Below are positions 25,311 through 33,826 of a stretch of DNA of 48,412 nt, piece by piece. Under the pieces are notes generated by a model that worked only from the letters and a program-made list of their open reading frames with translations, had not been told where the DNA came from and did not search any database. The translations under genes were made by a program, and so were the position numbers. The DNA is from Leptolyngbya sp. Cla-17 (lineage in GTDB: Bacteria; Cyanobacteriota; Cyanobacteriia; Leptolyngbyales; Leptolyngbyaceae), in the NCBI RefSeq assembly GCF_016807185.1, contig NZ_JAEVYN010000007.1, forward strand, positions 1 to 48,412, read 5' to 3'. How positions within the stretch are numbered: position 1 is the stretch's first letter; each line of letters starts with the position of its first letter.

Positions 25311-26342
25311 ATGAACCGCCGCAAAATGGTTCCAGAGCCTGTGGTTCTGCTACTGCAATCGATTGATAGCAAGACAGGTTCAACCGTTAGTCCGACTCGC
25401 CTAGACCTGACGAATTTACGCGAGGAGCGGGTAAAGGAGTTTTTGCAGGCGCGATCGCTGGCTCCCAAAAGTCAGAAAGCCTATCGGCAAGACTTACAGT
25501 GCTTTCTAAATTGGATAGACAAGGGCTGGGCGGAGGTTACGCCTCGTCAGATTGCTCAGTTCAAAGCCTATTTGATGCGTCAGGACTTGGAAACAGGTCG
25601 GCGATCGCTTTCAGATGCTACGGTCAGGAGAATTTTGGGAACGCTAAAGAACTTTTATGGGTGGATGGTACGTTCTCGGTATGTCAGTATCAATCCGACA
25701 ACGGAAGTGGATTTGCCGAAGCTGACGGAACCGGAGGCGCAGAATCTTAAGGAGGGGGAAGTAGAGCGCATTGTTCAGGCGGCGTTAGCCAGTTCGTTGC
25801 CGGAGCGCAACATTGCCTTGATTTCAGTGCTGTTGCATGGGTTACGGGCTGAAGAGGTATCTATGTTAAATCTTAAAGATTATGACGGGCGACGGTTACG
25901 CATCCGGGAGGCGAAGGAGGATAGTAAGGGATGGGTGCCACTGACACCTCAAGGTAAGGAAGCCGTAGAGCGGTATCTTCAGTGGCGGGAATTGACAGGG
26001 GAAATATTATCTCCAGAGTGTCCGTTGTTTGTTTCCCATTCCCGGCGCAATCTTTGGCAGCGACTGGGCTATGACGGGATTTGCAAGATGATGAATGCGA
26101 TTTCAAAGCAAACGGGAATTGATTTTCATGCGCATCAGTTCCGGCATACATTTGCGACCAATTTGGTATTGAAGGGGATGAATCCGTATCATGTGATGAC
26201 ACTAACTCGGCATAAGTCGGTGCAAAACTTTCGCCGCTATACCAAGGCAGCCGACCAACAAGCGGCGGAAAAAGCGTTTGATGAACTGATGGGAATGAGA
26301 AATATGACCAAGGCAGAGAAGGATGAATTCAATTCCATCTGA
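25311..26342 (+). CDS. Tyrosine recombinase (XerC/D-like integrase)
   Basis: This 343-residue recombinase has a SAM-like N-terminal core-binding domain (~36-130; RVKEFLQARSLAPKSQKAYRQDL) and a catalytic domain (~140-320). The full set of active residues is visible: Arg179 (LLHGLRAEE), His275-x-x-Arg278 (HAHQFRHTF), His301 (LTRHKS) and nucleophile Tyr310 (FRRYTKA). GAGGAA precedes the ATG. On a plasmid it may resolve multimers or mediate integration; it stands immediately upstream of the partition operon, which favours a maintenance role. No attachment core was identified. Confidence 0.93.
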   Translation: MNRRKMVPEPVVLLLQSIDSKTGSTVSPTRLDLTNLREERVKEFLQARSLAPKSQKAYRQDLQCFLNWIDKGWAEVTPRQIAQFKAYLMRQDLETGRRSLSDATVRRILGTLKNFYGWMVRSRYVSINPTTEVDLPKLTEPEAQNLKEGEVERIVQAALASSLPERNIALISVLLHGLRAEEVSMLNLKDYDGRRLRIREAKEDSKGWVPLTPQGKEAVERYLQWRELTGEILSPECPLFVSHSRRNLWQRLGYDGICKMMNAISKQTGIDFHAHQFRHTFATNLVLKGMNPYHVMTLTRHKSVQNFRRYTKAADQQAAEKAFDELMGMRNMTKAEKDEFNSI

Positions 26343-26434
26343 TTCAAATCTACAGGCACGGTATATTCATGAAGCAAAATTGATATACCCTGATAATTTG
26401 AAAAGTGTATTTATATAGTGAGTAACCTCAAGCT

Positions 26435-26466
26435 AAAACTGTACCGGAGATCTCCAGTACAGTTTT
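26435..26466. promoter_or_regulatory. Palindromic operator/parS-like site 1
   Basis: This is a 32-bp inverted repeat: AAAACTGTACCGGAGA followed by its complement with one mismatch. The core half-site TGTAC(C/T)GGAGA is shared with site 2, which starts 46 bases further on. It lies about 70 bases upstream of parA, so it is a likely binding site for ParA or ParB (autoregulation or centromere). As RNA it could also form a terminator-like hairpin behind the recombinase gene. Confidence 0.65.
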
Positions 26467-26485
26467 CATAAGTTTTAGATAGGTA

Positions 26486-26507
26486 TGTACTGGGGAACTC
26501 CGGTACA
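26486..26507. promoter_or_regulatory. Palindromic operator/parS-like site 2
   Basis: This is a second 22-bp palindrome with half-sites TGTACTGGGGA and TGTACCGGAGT (complement), ending 29 bases before the parA ATG. It matches site 1 in length, centre and half-site sequence. Confidence 0.65.
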
Positions 26508-26536
26508 TTGGAAAAGCCCTTCAGTAGGAAAAGACC

Positions 26537-27211
26537 ATGATTGTCGTCTGTGGCGGAATCAAAGGCGGTGGTGGAAAAACTACATTGGCAACAAATCTAG
26601 CAGTAATGAGAGCGCTAGCTGGTTACGATGTTTTGTTAGTTGATGCTGATGAACAAGATAGTGCAAGTGACTTTACAGTGCTTCGCAATCAGATTTTTGA
26701 ACCCAATGGCGGGGCTGGTTACACGGCTATCAAGCTTAGAGGGCAGGCAGTAAGGTCAGAAGTGGCTCGCATGGCTTCAAAATATGATGATGTAGTAATT
26801 GATGCCGGAGGGCGAGACAACACGGGACATAGAGCAGCGCTGCTAGTTGCCAACCTCTACTTAGTACCGCTTTTTCCAGGGAGTTTTGACGCATGGACGT
26901 TAGACAGTGTTGCAAAGTTAATAGATGAAGCAAGCGCCTTTAATGACCAACTGAAGTCGATTTGTTTCATTAACCGGGCGGATGCTCAGGGTGGAGACAA
27001 TGAAGAGGCAGCGCAAGTTGCGAGAGAAACAGAGGGGTTGATTTTTCTGGAGCAGCCAATTGGTACTCGAAAGGCGTTTCGACGCTCGGCATCTGAAGGT
27101 AAAGCGGTGGTCGAGTATCGACCAAAAGACACCAAGGCAATTGATGAAATTACACGACTTTACCGTTCGGTATTTAACGAAAAATGGAGCTTGGCTCAGG
27201 AGAATAAATAG
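26537..27211 (+). CDS. parA: ParA-type partition ATPase
   Basis: This 224-residue protein of the short ParA (type Ib-like) or VirC1-like class has no N-terminal DNA-binding extension. The deviant Walker A motif KGGGGKTT is at 9-16, the A' region at LLVDADEQDS and the Walker B at VVIDAGGRDN. It would form nucleoid-bound dimers that position plasmid copies. The AGGA ribosome site lies seven bases before the ATG. parB starts two bases after its stop. Because short ParA proteins do not usually autoregulate, the upstream palindromes are more likely ParB or other-regulator sites. Confidence 0.92.
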   Translation: MIVVCGGIKGGGGKTTLATNLAVMRALAGYDVLLVDADEQDSASDFTVLRNQIFEPNGGAGYTAIKLRGQAVRSEVARMASKYDDVVIDAGGRDNTGHRAALLVANLYLVPLFPGSFDAWTLDSVAKLIDEASAFNDQLKSICFINRADAQGGDNEEAAQVARETEGLIFLEQPIGTRKAFRRSASEGKAVVEYRPKDTKAIDEITRLYRSVFNEKWSLAQENK

Positions 27212-27213
27212 GA

Positions 27214-28395
27214 ATGCCAATTCAACGTAGACCAAAACCTACCTCTCCAGATGAGTTTATTGAGGGGGCAAATCTAACCGAAAGTGTACTGCAACATCAG
27301 ATTGAGGTGCTTGAGCATCAACTTCAACAAAAGGATGAGCATGAGCAAGCACTAGTTGGTGAGATTGAACAGCTACGAGCAAATGATTTGGATGAGACCG
27401 AACGTCAACTTTTGCAAAAGCAGATTGATGAGCTACGAGAACATCTGAAGCAGAATCAAGGGTCAGTTGAGTATCCAATTGCCAAGATCCATCCCAACCC
27501 AAAGCAGACTAGACAGACCTTTAAGGAAGAGGTTGAAGCAATGGAGCGATCGCTTCAAGAAGAAGGTCAGCTTGATGATGTCATGTTGTTCGATGATGGC
27601 ACCTTGTTTGATGGAGAGTGTCGCTGGAGAGCGGCTACTAACTTGAACTGGAAAACTATTAGGGCAGTCTTTGTCTCCCGTCCTGAAAACGATCAAACTC
27701 TGCGGCGTAGAACTTACCTAGCGAATCGTCATCGTCGAGATTTAAATGCACTTGACAAAGCAGCAAGTTTAGTCGCCATCGTTTGTGATGAAATTTCTGA
27801 ACTAAAGCCTGATGAGGTTTCTAGAATTGTGAATCGTGTGCTGACGCGATTGAAACGAAGAAAACAGAAACTAGGCGACAGGTTGCACCTACAACCTCAG
27901 GAGCAACAACGCGCGATTTTAGCTCAATTCAAGCTTGAACCAGTAGAAATCCAAGTCTTTCTAATTTTACTAGGACTACAGGAACATCCTGCTACGTTGA
28001 ATCGCAACGTTTTCCCTACCCTCAGCCTCAATCCCAATTTAAGAATAGCTGTACGGGAAAGAGCATTAGGCTGTGCCCAAGCTCTCGTTCTCAATCGACT
28101 TACATCTGACAATCTTGGTCTATCCAAACAGAAGGCACTACAGCTACTTAATGAAGGAATTGAGGTGACCCTGGCAAACAATTTATCAGAGATCAAAGCT
28201 CAGCAGTGGGTCGCCGAGCAGAAGAAACAACTTGTAGGAGATGCTACAAAAGCACTATCTAATGGAGTCAGGAATCAGCATGTTGATCATATCCTCGTAG
28301 CTGTTCAACGCTTAGATCTTGACAAAGCCACAATTTCAACCGAACAACGCCAGGAGTTAAAACAAGCCTTGAAAAGAGTTTTGCAGATGTTGTAG
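27214..28395 (+). CDS. parB: ParB-like protein with N-terminal coiled coil
   Basis: This 393-residue protein starts with about 90 residues of coiled coil (VLQHQIEVLEHQLQQKDEHEQ). A ParB/Srx-type N-domain follows at ~85-170: YPIAKIHPNPKQTRQTF, MERSLQEEGQLDDVMLF and DGECRWRAA, the last matching the CTP-binding GERR-like box in altered form. A helical region (LNALDKAASLVAIVCDEI) continues to the end. The coiled coil in front of the ParB core is unusual compared with chromosomal ParB. It is probably translationally coupled to parA (two-base gap). It should load at the centromere site and stimulate ParA ATPase. Confidence 0.85.
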   Translation: MPIQRRPKPTSPDEFIEGANLTESVLQHQIEVLEHQLQQKDEHEQALVGEIEQLRANDLDETERQLLQKQIDELREHLKQNQGSVEYPIAKIHPNPKQTRQTFKEEVEAMERSLQEEGQLDDVMLFDDGTLFDGECRWRAATNLNWKTIRAVFVSRPENDQTLRRRTYLANRHRRDLNALDKAASLVAIVCDEISELKPDEVSRIVNRVLTRLKRRKQKLGDRLHLQPQEQQRAILAQFKLEPVEIQVFLILLGLQEHPATLNRNVFPTLSLNPNLRIAVRERALGCAQALVLNRLTSDNLGLSKQKALQLLNEGIEVTLANNLSEIKAQQWVAEQKKQLVGDATKALSNGVRNQHVDHILVAVQRLDLDKATISTEQRQELKQALKRVLQML

Positions 28396-28559
28396 AAGTA
28401 AAAGGCAACAGATTCCAAACTGCGCAACCCTCAAAGCTATTGTTGTGAAATGGCTAGCCTCAAATATTAGCAACAAAATTTGCCTTGATCGAAGGCACCT
28501 CTATGACCCTTACCTTACCTAATTACTCAACAGACCTTTTGACTACTGAAATTTAATTC

Positions 28560-29642
28560 ATGTCTGACTTATTCAATCTCAAAGACTACGAAACCTTTCT
28601 GACTGACTTGAAAGTTCGCATCCGCAGTGCTCAAGTTCGTGCATCTATCGCCGTCAACCGAGAACTAGTGCTGCTTTATTGGCAGATTGGTCGAGACATT
28701 TTGAATCGTCAGCAGCAGCAAGGTTGGGGCGCAAAAGTCATTCAAACCCTCTCAAAAGACTTAAAGCAGGAATTTCCAGAAATGAAGGGTTTTTCCCGCT
28801 CTAATCTGCTTTACATGCGAGCGTTTGCTCAAGCATTTCCTGATGAGGCAATTGTCCAAGCGGCGCTTGGACAAGTTACTTGGTATCACAATATAGCGTT
28901 GCTAGACAAACTCAAATCTAATGAGGAGCGGCTATGGTACGCGAGACAAACAATTGAGCATGGTTGGAGCCGCAATGTATTGGTGCATCAAGTTGAAAGC
29001 GATTTATATCGCCGAATGGGAGGAGCGGTTACTAATTTCGATCGCGCCCTACCTCCACCTCAATCTGATTTGGCAAACCAACTGCTCAAAGATCCCTATC
29101 ATCTAGATTTCCTTGATGTTACCTCATCTGTGCAAGAGCGAGATCTTGAACGGGCACTTGTTGAACGCATTCGGGAATTCTTGCTGGAGCTAGGGGTTGG
29201 ATTTGCGTTTGTAGGCAGCCAGTATCACTTAGAAGTCGATGGAGATGACTATTACATTGATCTATTATTTTATCATCTAAAGCTGCGTTGCTACGTGGTG
29301 ATCGACCTTAAAGTTACCGAATTTCAGCCAGAGTTCTCCGGCAAAATGAACTTCTACATTTCCGCTGTAGATGACTTATTGAGACATCCAGAAGATCGCT
29401 CGACGATCGGGATTATTCTGTGCAAGGGTAAGAAAAAAACGGCTGTTGAGTATGCCCTAAGGGATGTCAATCGCCCTATTGGTGTTTCAACTTATCAATT
29501 AAAAGACTCATTACCCAAATTACTTGAGGAAAACCTACCGACTGTAGAACAACTTGCGATGGAACTAAATACGGTAGTTGCAGAAGTTGTTAAAAGCAGT
29601 GAAAGTGAATCTGAAGAAGCATTACTGTTAGACGAACTTTGA
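28560..29642 (+). CDS. YhcG/DUF1016 family PD-(D/E)XK nuclease
   Basis: This 360-residue protein has the two-part plan of YhcG. The N-terminal DUF1016-N helical domain (SIAVNRELVLLYWQIGRDIL, GWGAKVIQTLSKDLKQEFP, GFSRSNLLYMRAF) is followed by a C-terminal nuclease fold with YYIDLLFYHLKLRCYVVIDLKVTEFQPE, where the DLK replaces the usual E-x-K of the PD-(D/E)XK site, then GKMNFYISAVDD. Family members are linked to mobile elements and restriction-like loci. It lies 160 bases downstream of parB in the same direction and converges on rep. Its role is unproven; plasmid competition or defence is possible. Confidence 0.9.
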   Translation: MSDLFNLKDYETFLTDLKVRIRSAQVRASIAVNRELVLLYWQIGRDILNRQQQQGWGAKVIQTLSKDLKQEFPEMKGFSRSNLLYMRAFAQAFPDEAIVQAALGQVTWYHNIALLDKLKSNEERLWYARQTIEHGWSRNVLVHQVESDLYRRMGGAVTNFDRALPPPQSDLANQLLKDPYHLDFLDVTSSVQERDLERALVERIREFLLELGVGFAFVGSQYHLEVDGDDYYIDLLFYHLKLRCYVVIDLKVTEFQPEFSGKMNFYISAVDDLLRHPEDRSTIGIILCKGKKKTAVEYALRDVNRPIGVSTYQLKDSLPKLLEENLPTVEQLAMELNTVVAEVVKSSESESEEALLLDEL

Positions 29643-29713
29643 TGGGTCTTTCTTTCCATTCTCGCAATGAGCAAGTAAAAGCTTGTATTTCCTTAATGGT
29701 GGTTTAAGTAAGG

Positions 29714-30805
29714 TTATACTGCGCTCGGTCTCAGCTTCTGAGGATTGATTTGAAATTGAATGCTAGGTGTCTTCCTTTTACCGGGTAGTTCTTGGGCACC
29801 AAGAATATAACCCTCTTGCTGCAACTCCTCAACTGTGCGCCAAAAAATCTGATTATTCCTTGAAGAGTTGCTCCCTAGCAAATCAAGATTCTTAAACAAA
29901 TACTGTTTAGAAATTGTCAAATACTGTCCATCTTGCGGAGAATCCCATTTGAGCCGACTTGCAAGGTAGATTAATAGTTTGGTTCTGTAGTCGTTTTTGG
30001 TGTTACTACCAAGTTTTTGAGTGACATCCACATCTCCAGCAAACAAAACGTAATCCCCAGTACGACTTGATCCTTCAAAAAATTCTAAAGATACTGTATA
30101 CGAATCAGCTAATTCATAAGTATAGTCAGCAGCTTTTGCCAAATCAAAGTCGCGAGAAAGATTTTCTATCTTGTAGCTTTTAATTCGCAGGATGCTCTTG
30201 ATGATTACCTCTGCTCCAATTTTATTTCCTTCCCTTAGAGACTTGGCTAAAACTAATTCCACTCGGTGCAGCGCTACGAGGTCGCGGTTTAACTGAGATC
30301 GCACCTTGGCATGGAAACTACCCCCTTTGGTACGCGAGTAACCCAAGTTCTCCAGCAAGTTATTTGAGCGAAAAGTAACTACCGGACCGTTATTTTGTTC
30401 ATCTGCCAGTTTATAGAGATACAACACAATTCCAACTTGGCGAGGGTTAAGAAAAGTCAGCAGAGCCATAAACAGGCGCTGAATCTTACGATCCTGTATC
30501 TTTTCAAGCCCTTTGGCAATTCCCTGAGCAGCTAAAGTTTCAAGGTCAAGGCTGTCGTACTGTTGCTTTAATTCTTCCCACTCATCAGTCGTCAAATCTT
30601 CAAGTGGAACACGCCGTATGACTGCTACTTCACCAGCATCATTCGTATCGGCTTCAACTCGCATCTCCAGATAGTACCCATCACCATCTGAACGTAAAAT
30701 CGGTAAGTGGACATCTGGATTGTTGATGGATGCCCCAGCTCTAGGCAACACCATCAGTAGCTGACCATCCACCGGAAAAGTCAAGTCTCTTTCAATTGAA
30801 GCCAT
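29714..30805 (-). CDS. Putative plasmid replication initiator (Rep)
   Basis: This 363-residue protein is read away from the iteron array that begins 95 bases upstream of its start. Winged-helix-like segments are visible (RKIQRLFMALLTFLNPRQVGIVLYLYKL; YLTISKQYLFKNLDLLGSNSSRN...FWRTVEELQQEGYIL), compatible with iteron-binding initiators that open the origin. I cannot name a Rep family by eye; the assignment rests mainly on position and fold pattern. No clear ribosome site precedes ATG. Iterons upstream usually also give negative autoregulation and copy-number control. Confidence 0.65.
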   Translation of the reverse strand: MASIERDLTFPVDGQLLMVLPRAGASINNPDVHLPILRSDGDGYYLEMRVEADTNDAGEVAVIRRVPLEDLTTDEWEELKQQYDSLDLETLAAQGIAKGLEKIQDRKIQRLFMALLTFLNPRQVGIVLYLYKLADEQNNGPVVTFRSNNLLENLGYSRTKGGSFHAKVRSQLNRDLVALHRVELVLAKSLREGNKIGAEVIIKSILRIKSYKIENLSRDFDLAKAADYTYELADSYTVSLEFFEGSSRTGDYVLFAGDVDVTQKLGSNTKNDYRTKLLIYLASRLKWDSPQDGQYLTISKQYLFKNLDLLGSNSSRNNQIFWRTVEELQQEGYILGAQELPGKRKTPSIQFQINPQKLRPSAV

Positions 30806-30900
30806 GCAGTTATGGGGATAGGCGATAGATGAATTCTACTAGATGTGTTGAGATATAATCCTACTCACTCTACCGATAGACGATCCTACATGAATTAGTT

Positions 30901-31209
30901 CTATCACTCCCGCGTATGTTTTTACATTCAAGCTCTATCACTCCCGCGTATAGATGCTTCTATCACTCCCGCGTATAAAAGTCTTTTGTTCTATCACTCC
31001 CGCGTATAGATGCTTCTATCACTCCCACGTATGTCTTGGAAATAGTTTTACGATGAAACCTGCCACCCAAAGATACTAGACATTTTGTTCTATCACTCCC
31101 GCGTATGAATTGTTTGTCATTCGAAAGGAGATTCAAGTTTTGTTCTATCACTCCCGCGTATAAATTGCTCTATCACTCCGGCGTAAAACAGCTCTATCAC
31201 TCCGGCGTA
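30901..31209 (+). repeat. Iteron array, probable plasmid origin
   Basis: Nine copies of the 16-mer CTATCACTCCCGCGTA start at 30901, 30935, 30960, 30991, 31016, 31090, 31145, 31170 and 31194. Six are exact except for flanks; the fifth has CCCACGTA, and the last two have CCGGCGTA. All point the same way; start-to-start distances are 24-34 bases in two clusters, with wider gaps of 74 and 55. An AT-rich stretch follows at 31240-31330. This is the arrangement of a theta-replicating iteron origin beside rep. Confidence 0.85.
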
Positions 31210-31718
31210 AAGCAATTAGATCGGGAGTTTCAGCATGTTTCACAGTGAGATTTTGGGTGTTTAATGTAGCTTAGTTAAAGTTTAGTTCTTTTGTTCTAAA
31301 TAAAGTAGCAAGTGTACAGCTTCACTCTTAGAGGTCTACATACCATGATGAACTGGCTTACCACGAGCCAACAGTTAGAAATGTTCTATTTAACGAACTT
31401 GCTTACGCCGACACACAGTAACTAGAAAACCGGGACAGAGCCTCGCCAAAGTCTCAATTATCCCGGCTTCCTGAACTTCGATCAAAGGAAAAGCCATTCC
31501 TTTAATTTGGGTTTTATATGATTGCATAATAGCAGTCTTAATGATTTGTCATGCAAAAAACTACCAAGATTCAGTAAGTCTTGGTGAAATTTGTTCTTGA
31601 TTAAAGAGCGAACAAGCTTTGCATAAAAAATTTTGGATTGCCGGGTTGTCATGTTGAGCTTGTACTTAATATCAGCAGAGGCTATCTGAACTGGTTCCAT
31701 TGGTTAAATGGAGCCAAG
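31210..31718. other. AT-rich intergenic region beyond the iterons
   Basis: It has no convincing gene. A 27-codon frame starts at the double ATG near 31344. A 72-codon minus frame (31482-31700) has no ribosome site. CCGGGA near 31432 and TCCCGG near 31460 could form a weak hairpin. The AT-rich part near 31240-31330 could be the DNA unwinding element of the origin. Confidence 0.4.
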
Positions 31719-33674
31719 ATGACTATTGCTCAATCAACAACACAGTTTCAATATATTCAGGAGTGGGAAGATAAATTTCTTGGGCTCTTTCCGCATCGCC
31801 ACGACTATATCTACGCCAAACATCCGGAACCCGGACACACACCCGATTGGAAAACTGAAAGCCGTCATTCCCTCTCAGATCGCATCCTGCAACAGGGCTC
31901 CACCCTCTTTGGGGTGCGCTTCGGCAAATCAACCAACTACTGCATCCTCGACATCGATGCAGGCAGTCTCTATCATCCCCAGCGAGATCGCTTTGCCATC
32001 TCTCGCATCCTCGCTGCCCTTGAACCCTTAGGACTCGTCAATGCTGTTCCCTGCACCAGTTCCTACAGCGGTGGTCTTCATCTCTACTTCCCCTTTCAAA
32101 TTACTCAAAACACCTGGGAACTAGCGATCGCCGTTACAACCCTGTTAGAAAACGCTGGATTTCGCCTGAGCGCCGGACACCTAGAACTATTTCCCAATCC
32201 CCGACCCTATGCCCTGGAAGGGAGTCTGGGACTCTTCAATGCTCATCGGCTACCGCTACAAGCAGGCTCCTATCTCCTGGACCATGACTTCCAAGCTCTC
32301 TGGAGTGACCCGCCCACCTTCGTCGAACACTGGCAGTTTGCCCAGAAACGCAACACCGTGGAGCGCAAAACTCTACAACGATTGCTCAAACAATTTCAGC
32401 GCAAGCACTATCGCATCTCTGGCAAAGCCGAAAAGTTTGTCAATGACTTGAACGCTGAAATTGAACTGGGCTGGACTGGCGCTGGACAAACCAATCGACT
32501 GCTCGGTCGCATCGCGATGCGGGCTTACATTTTTCACCACATCCTCTGTGGGGGGGAACGATTAACCGGACAGCCCCTGATTAATGCCATTGTCACCACG
32601 GCACAATCCTTACCCGGCTATGAAGAATGGTGTCAGCATCAGCATGAAATTGAACAGCGAGCCGAAGAATGGGCACGATGCGTCGAGGGTAGCCGCTACT
32701 TTCACTATGGGGATAAGAATGATAGGGATGAGTCGAAAGCTGAAGTCGGTCAGCCAGAACCACTGAGTTGGAATCAACAGCAATCCCAAGCGGCACGAGA
32801 CCGGATTCGGCAGGCGATCGCGGATTTGCTCAACCACAACACCTTACCCAGTGGTGCCACTGCTCGATGGCAAGCACTCACTCAATACGGCATTGGCGGT
32901 GCTTCGCTCTATAGCCACCGAGACTTATGGCATCCCAACTACCTAGTGCTAGAGGCAATTGAGCCTACAGAAATCCCCCCAGACCCCCCAACTTCAAACA
33001 CGGATGCCCAGTTAGATGCGTCCCCAACGCACTCTAACTGGCACAATCCTACAAGCTTATTATCAAAAAATGGCGGTAATGACTTAGGGAGAAAGGATTT
33101 GAGCGATCGTCTGGGGCAACCATTACCCTCGGTAGGCGGTAATGCTGAGGTAGACCAACCTTCTAGACACTCTCAACGGGGAGCAGAGGGGTCAAATGGA
33201 AGTAATCCCACGATTCAACCACCTTTATTTGACCTACAAACTGGGTTGGATGTGGGTCAAATAAAGGTGGCTCAATCAGCGGATCAACAGGTGAATCAGA
33301 TCCGTCTTGAGGCCATGCAGGCAGCGCCGATGGCTCGGATGCAGCGGTATTTGGAATCGGGTGATCCAATTTTGATGGCGGAGGCGCTGGCGTGGGCTGA
33401 CATCAATCCGGGGGTGTTGCAGGTGGAGCGCCTGAATCTACCGTTATTCGAGGCTCTGGAGTTGGATGACTCAGCGCGTGACTTGTCCGATGTGCTGGCG
33501 GCTATATCGGTGCAGATTCAGCGATTCGGATGGACGCGAGAGCAGGTGGGAGATCGCTTGGAGCAACTGTTGGGTAAGCGTAGTCAGGCACACTTAGATG
33601 ATATGGAGTTGGCGCTGTGGAATCTTTGGTTGGAGGAGCAATCTGACTCTAAAAGGGATGAACCGGGGAGGTAA
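31719..33674 (+). CDS. Archaeo-eukaryotic primase-like (AEP) plasmid protein
   Basis: This 651-residue protein starts at ATG 31719 (GGAG six bases upstream; an open extension of 27 codons is ignored). The N-terminal region carries AEP-type motifs: a D-x-D pair (Asp78/Asp80 in YCILDIDAGS) and a SGG-x-H box (His121 in SSYSGGLHLYF), as in plasmid primase-polymerases. A helical region follows (GWTGAGQTNRLLGRIAMRAY resembles the helical/primase-C modules). The C-terminal ~200 residues are low complexity, then a helical tail. No helicase motif was seen. Its place next to the origin and topA supports primer synthesis in plasmid replication. It could instead be a repair-type primase-polymerase. Confidence 0.65.
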   Translation: MTIAQSTTQFQYIQEWEDKFLGLFPHRHDYIYAKHPEPGHTPDWKTESRHSLSDRILQQGSTLFGVRFGKSTNYCILDIDAGSLYHPQRDRFAISRILAALEPLGLVNAVPCTSSYSGGLHLYFPFQITQNTWELAIAVTTLLENAGFRLSAGHLELFPNPRPYALEGSLGLFNAHRLPLQAGSYLLDHDFQALWSDPPTFVEHWQFAQKRNTVERKTLQRLLKQFQRKHYRISGKAEKFVNDLNAEIELGWTGAGQTNRLLGRIAMRAYIFHHILCGGERLTGQPLINAIVTTAQSLPGYEEWCQHQHEIEQRAEEWARCVEGSRYFHYGDKNDRDESKAEVGQPEPLSWNQQQSQAARDRIRQAIADLLNHNTLPSGATARWQALTQYGIGGASLYSHRDLWHPNYLVLEAIEPTEIPPDPPTSNTDAQLDASPTHSNWHNPTSLLSKNGGNDLGRKDLSDRLGQPLPSVGGNAEVDQPSRHSQRGAEGSNGSNPTIQPPLFDLQTGLDVGQIKVAQSADQQVNQIRLEAMQAAPMARMQRYLESGDPILMAEALAWADINPGVLQVERLNLPLFEALELDDSARDLSDVLAAISVQIQRFGWTREQVGDRLEQLLGKRSQAHLDDMELALWNLWLEEQSDSKRDEPGR

Positions 33675-33826
33675 AGAAAGGAGGGAAGGGGTGAATGTAA
33701 AGGACTGTATTTTCCATTGAAGTCCAAGCGATGACTATCCTAAAGAGAATTGGGGATTACGGTTTCTAATCTACTGGAGCCATCTCAGTCTTCAAACTCT
33801 GTGCAGTTGTGTCTTGAGTTTGCCTC

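Noticed and set aside
30901..31209. CRISPR-like repeat array
   Set aside because: Repeats are 16 bases with irregular spacing (24 to 74 bases start to start) and partly missing spacers, beside a Rep-like gene and without cas genes: iterons fit better.
31482..31700. 72-codon minus frame near the primase start
   Set aside because: No ribosome site, lies in AT-rich sequence; could not be supported, though it is not impossible.
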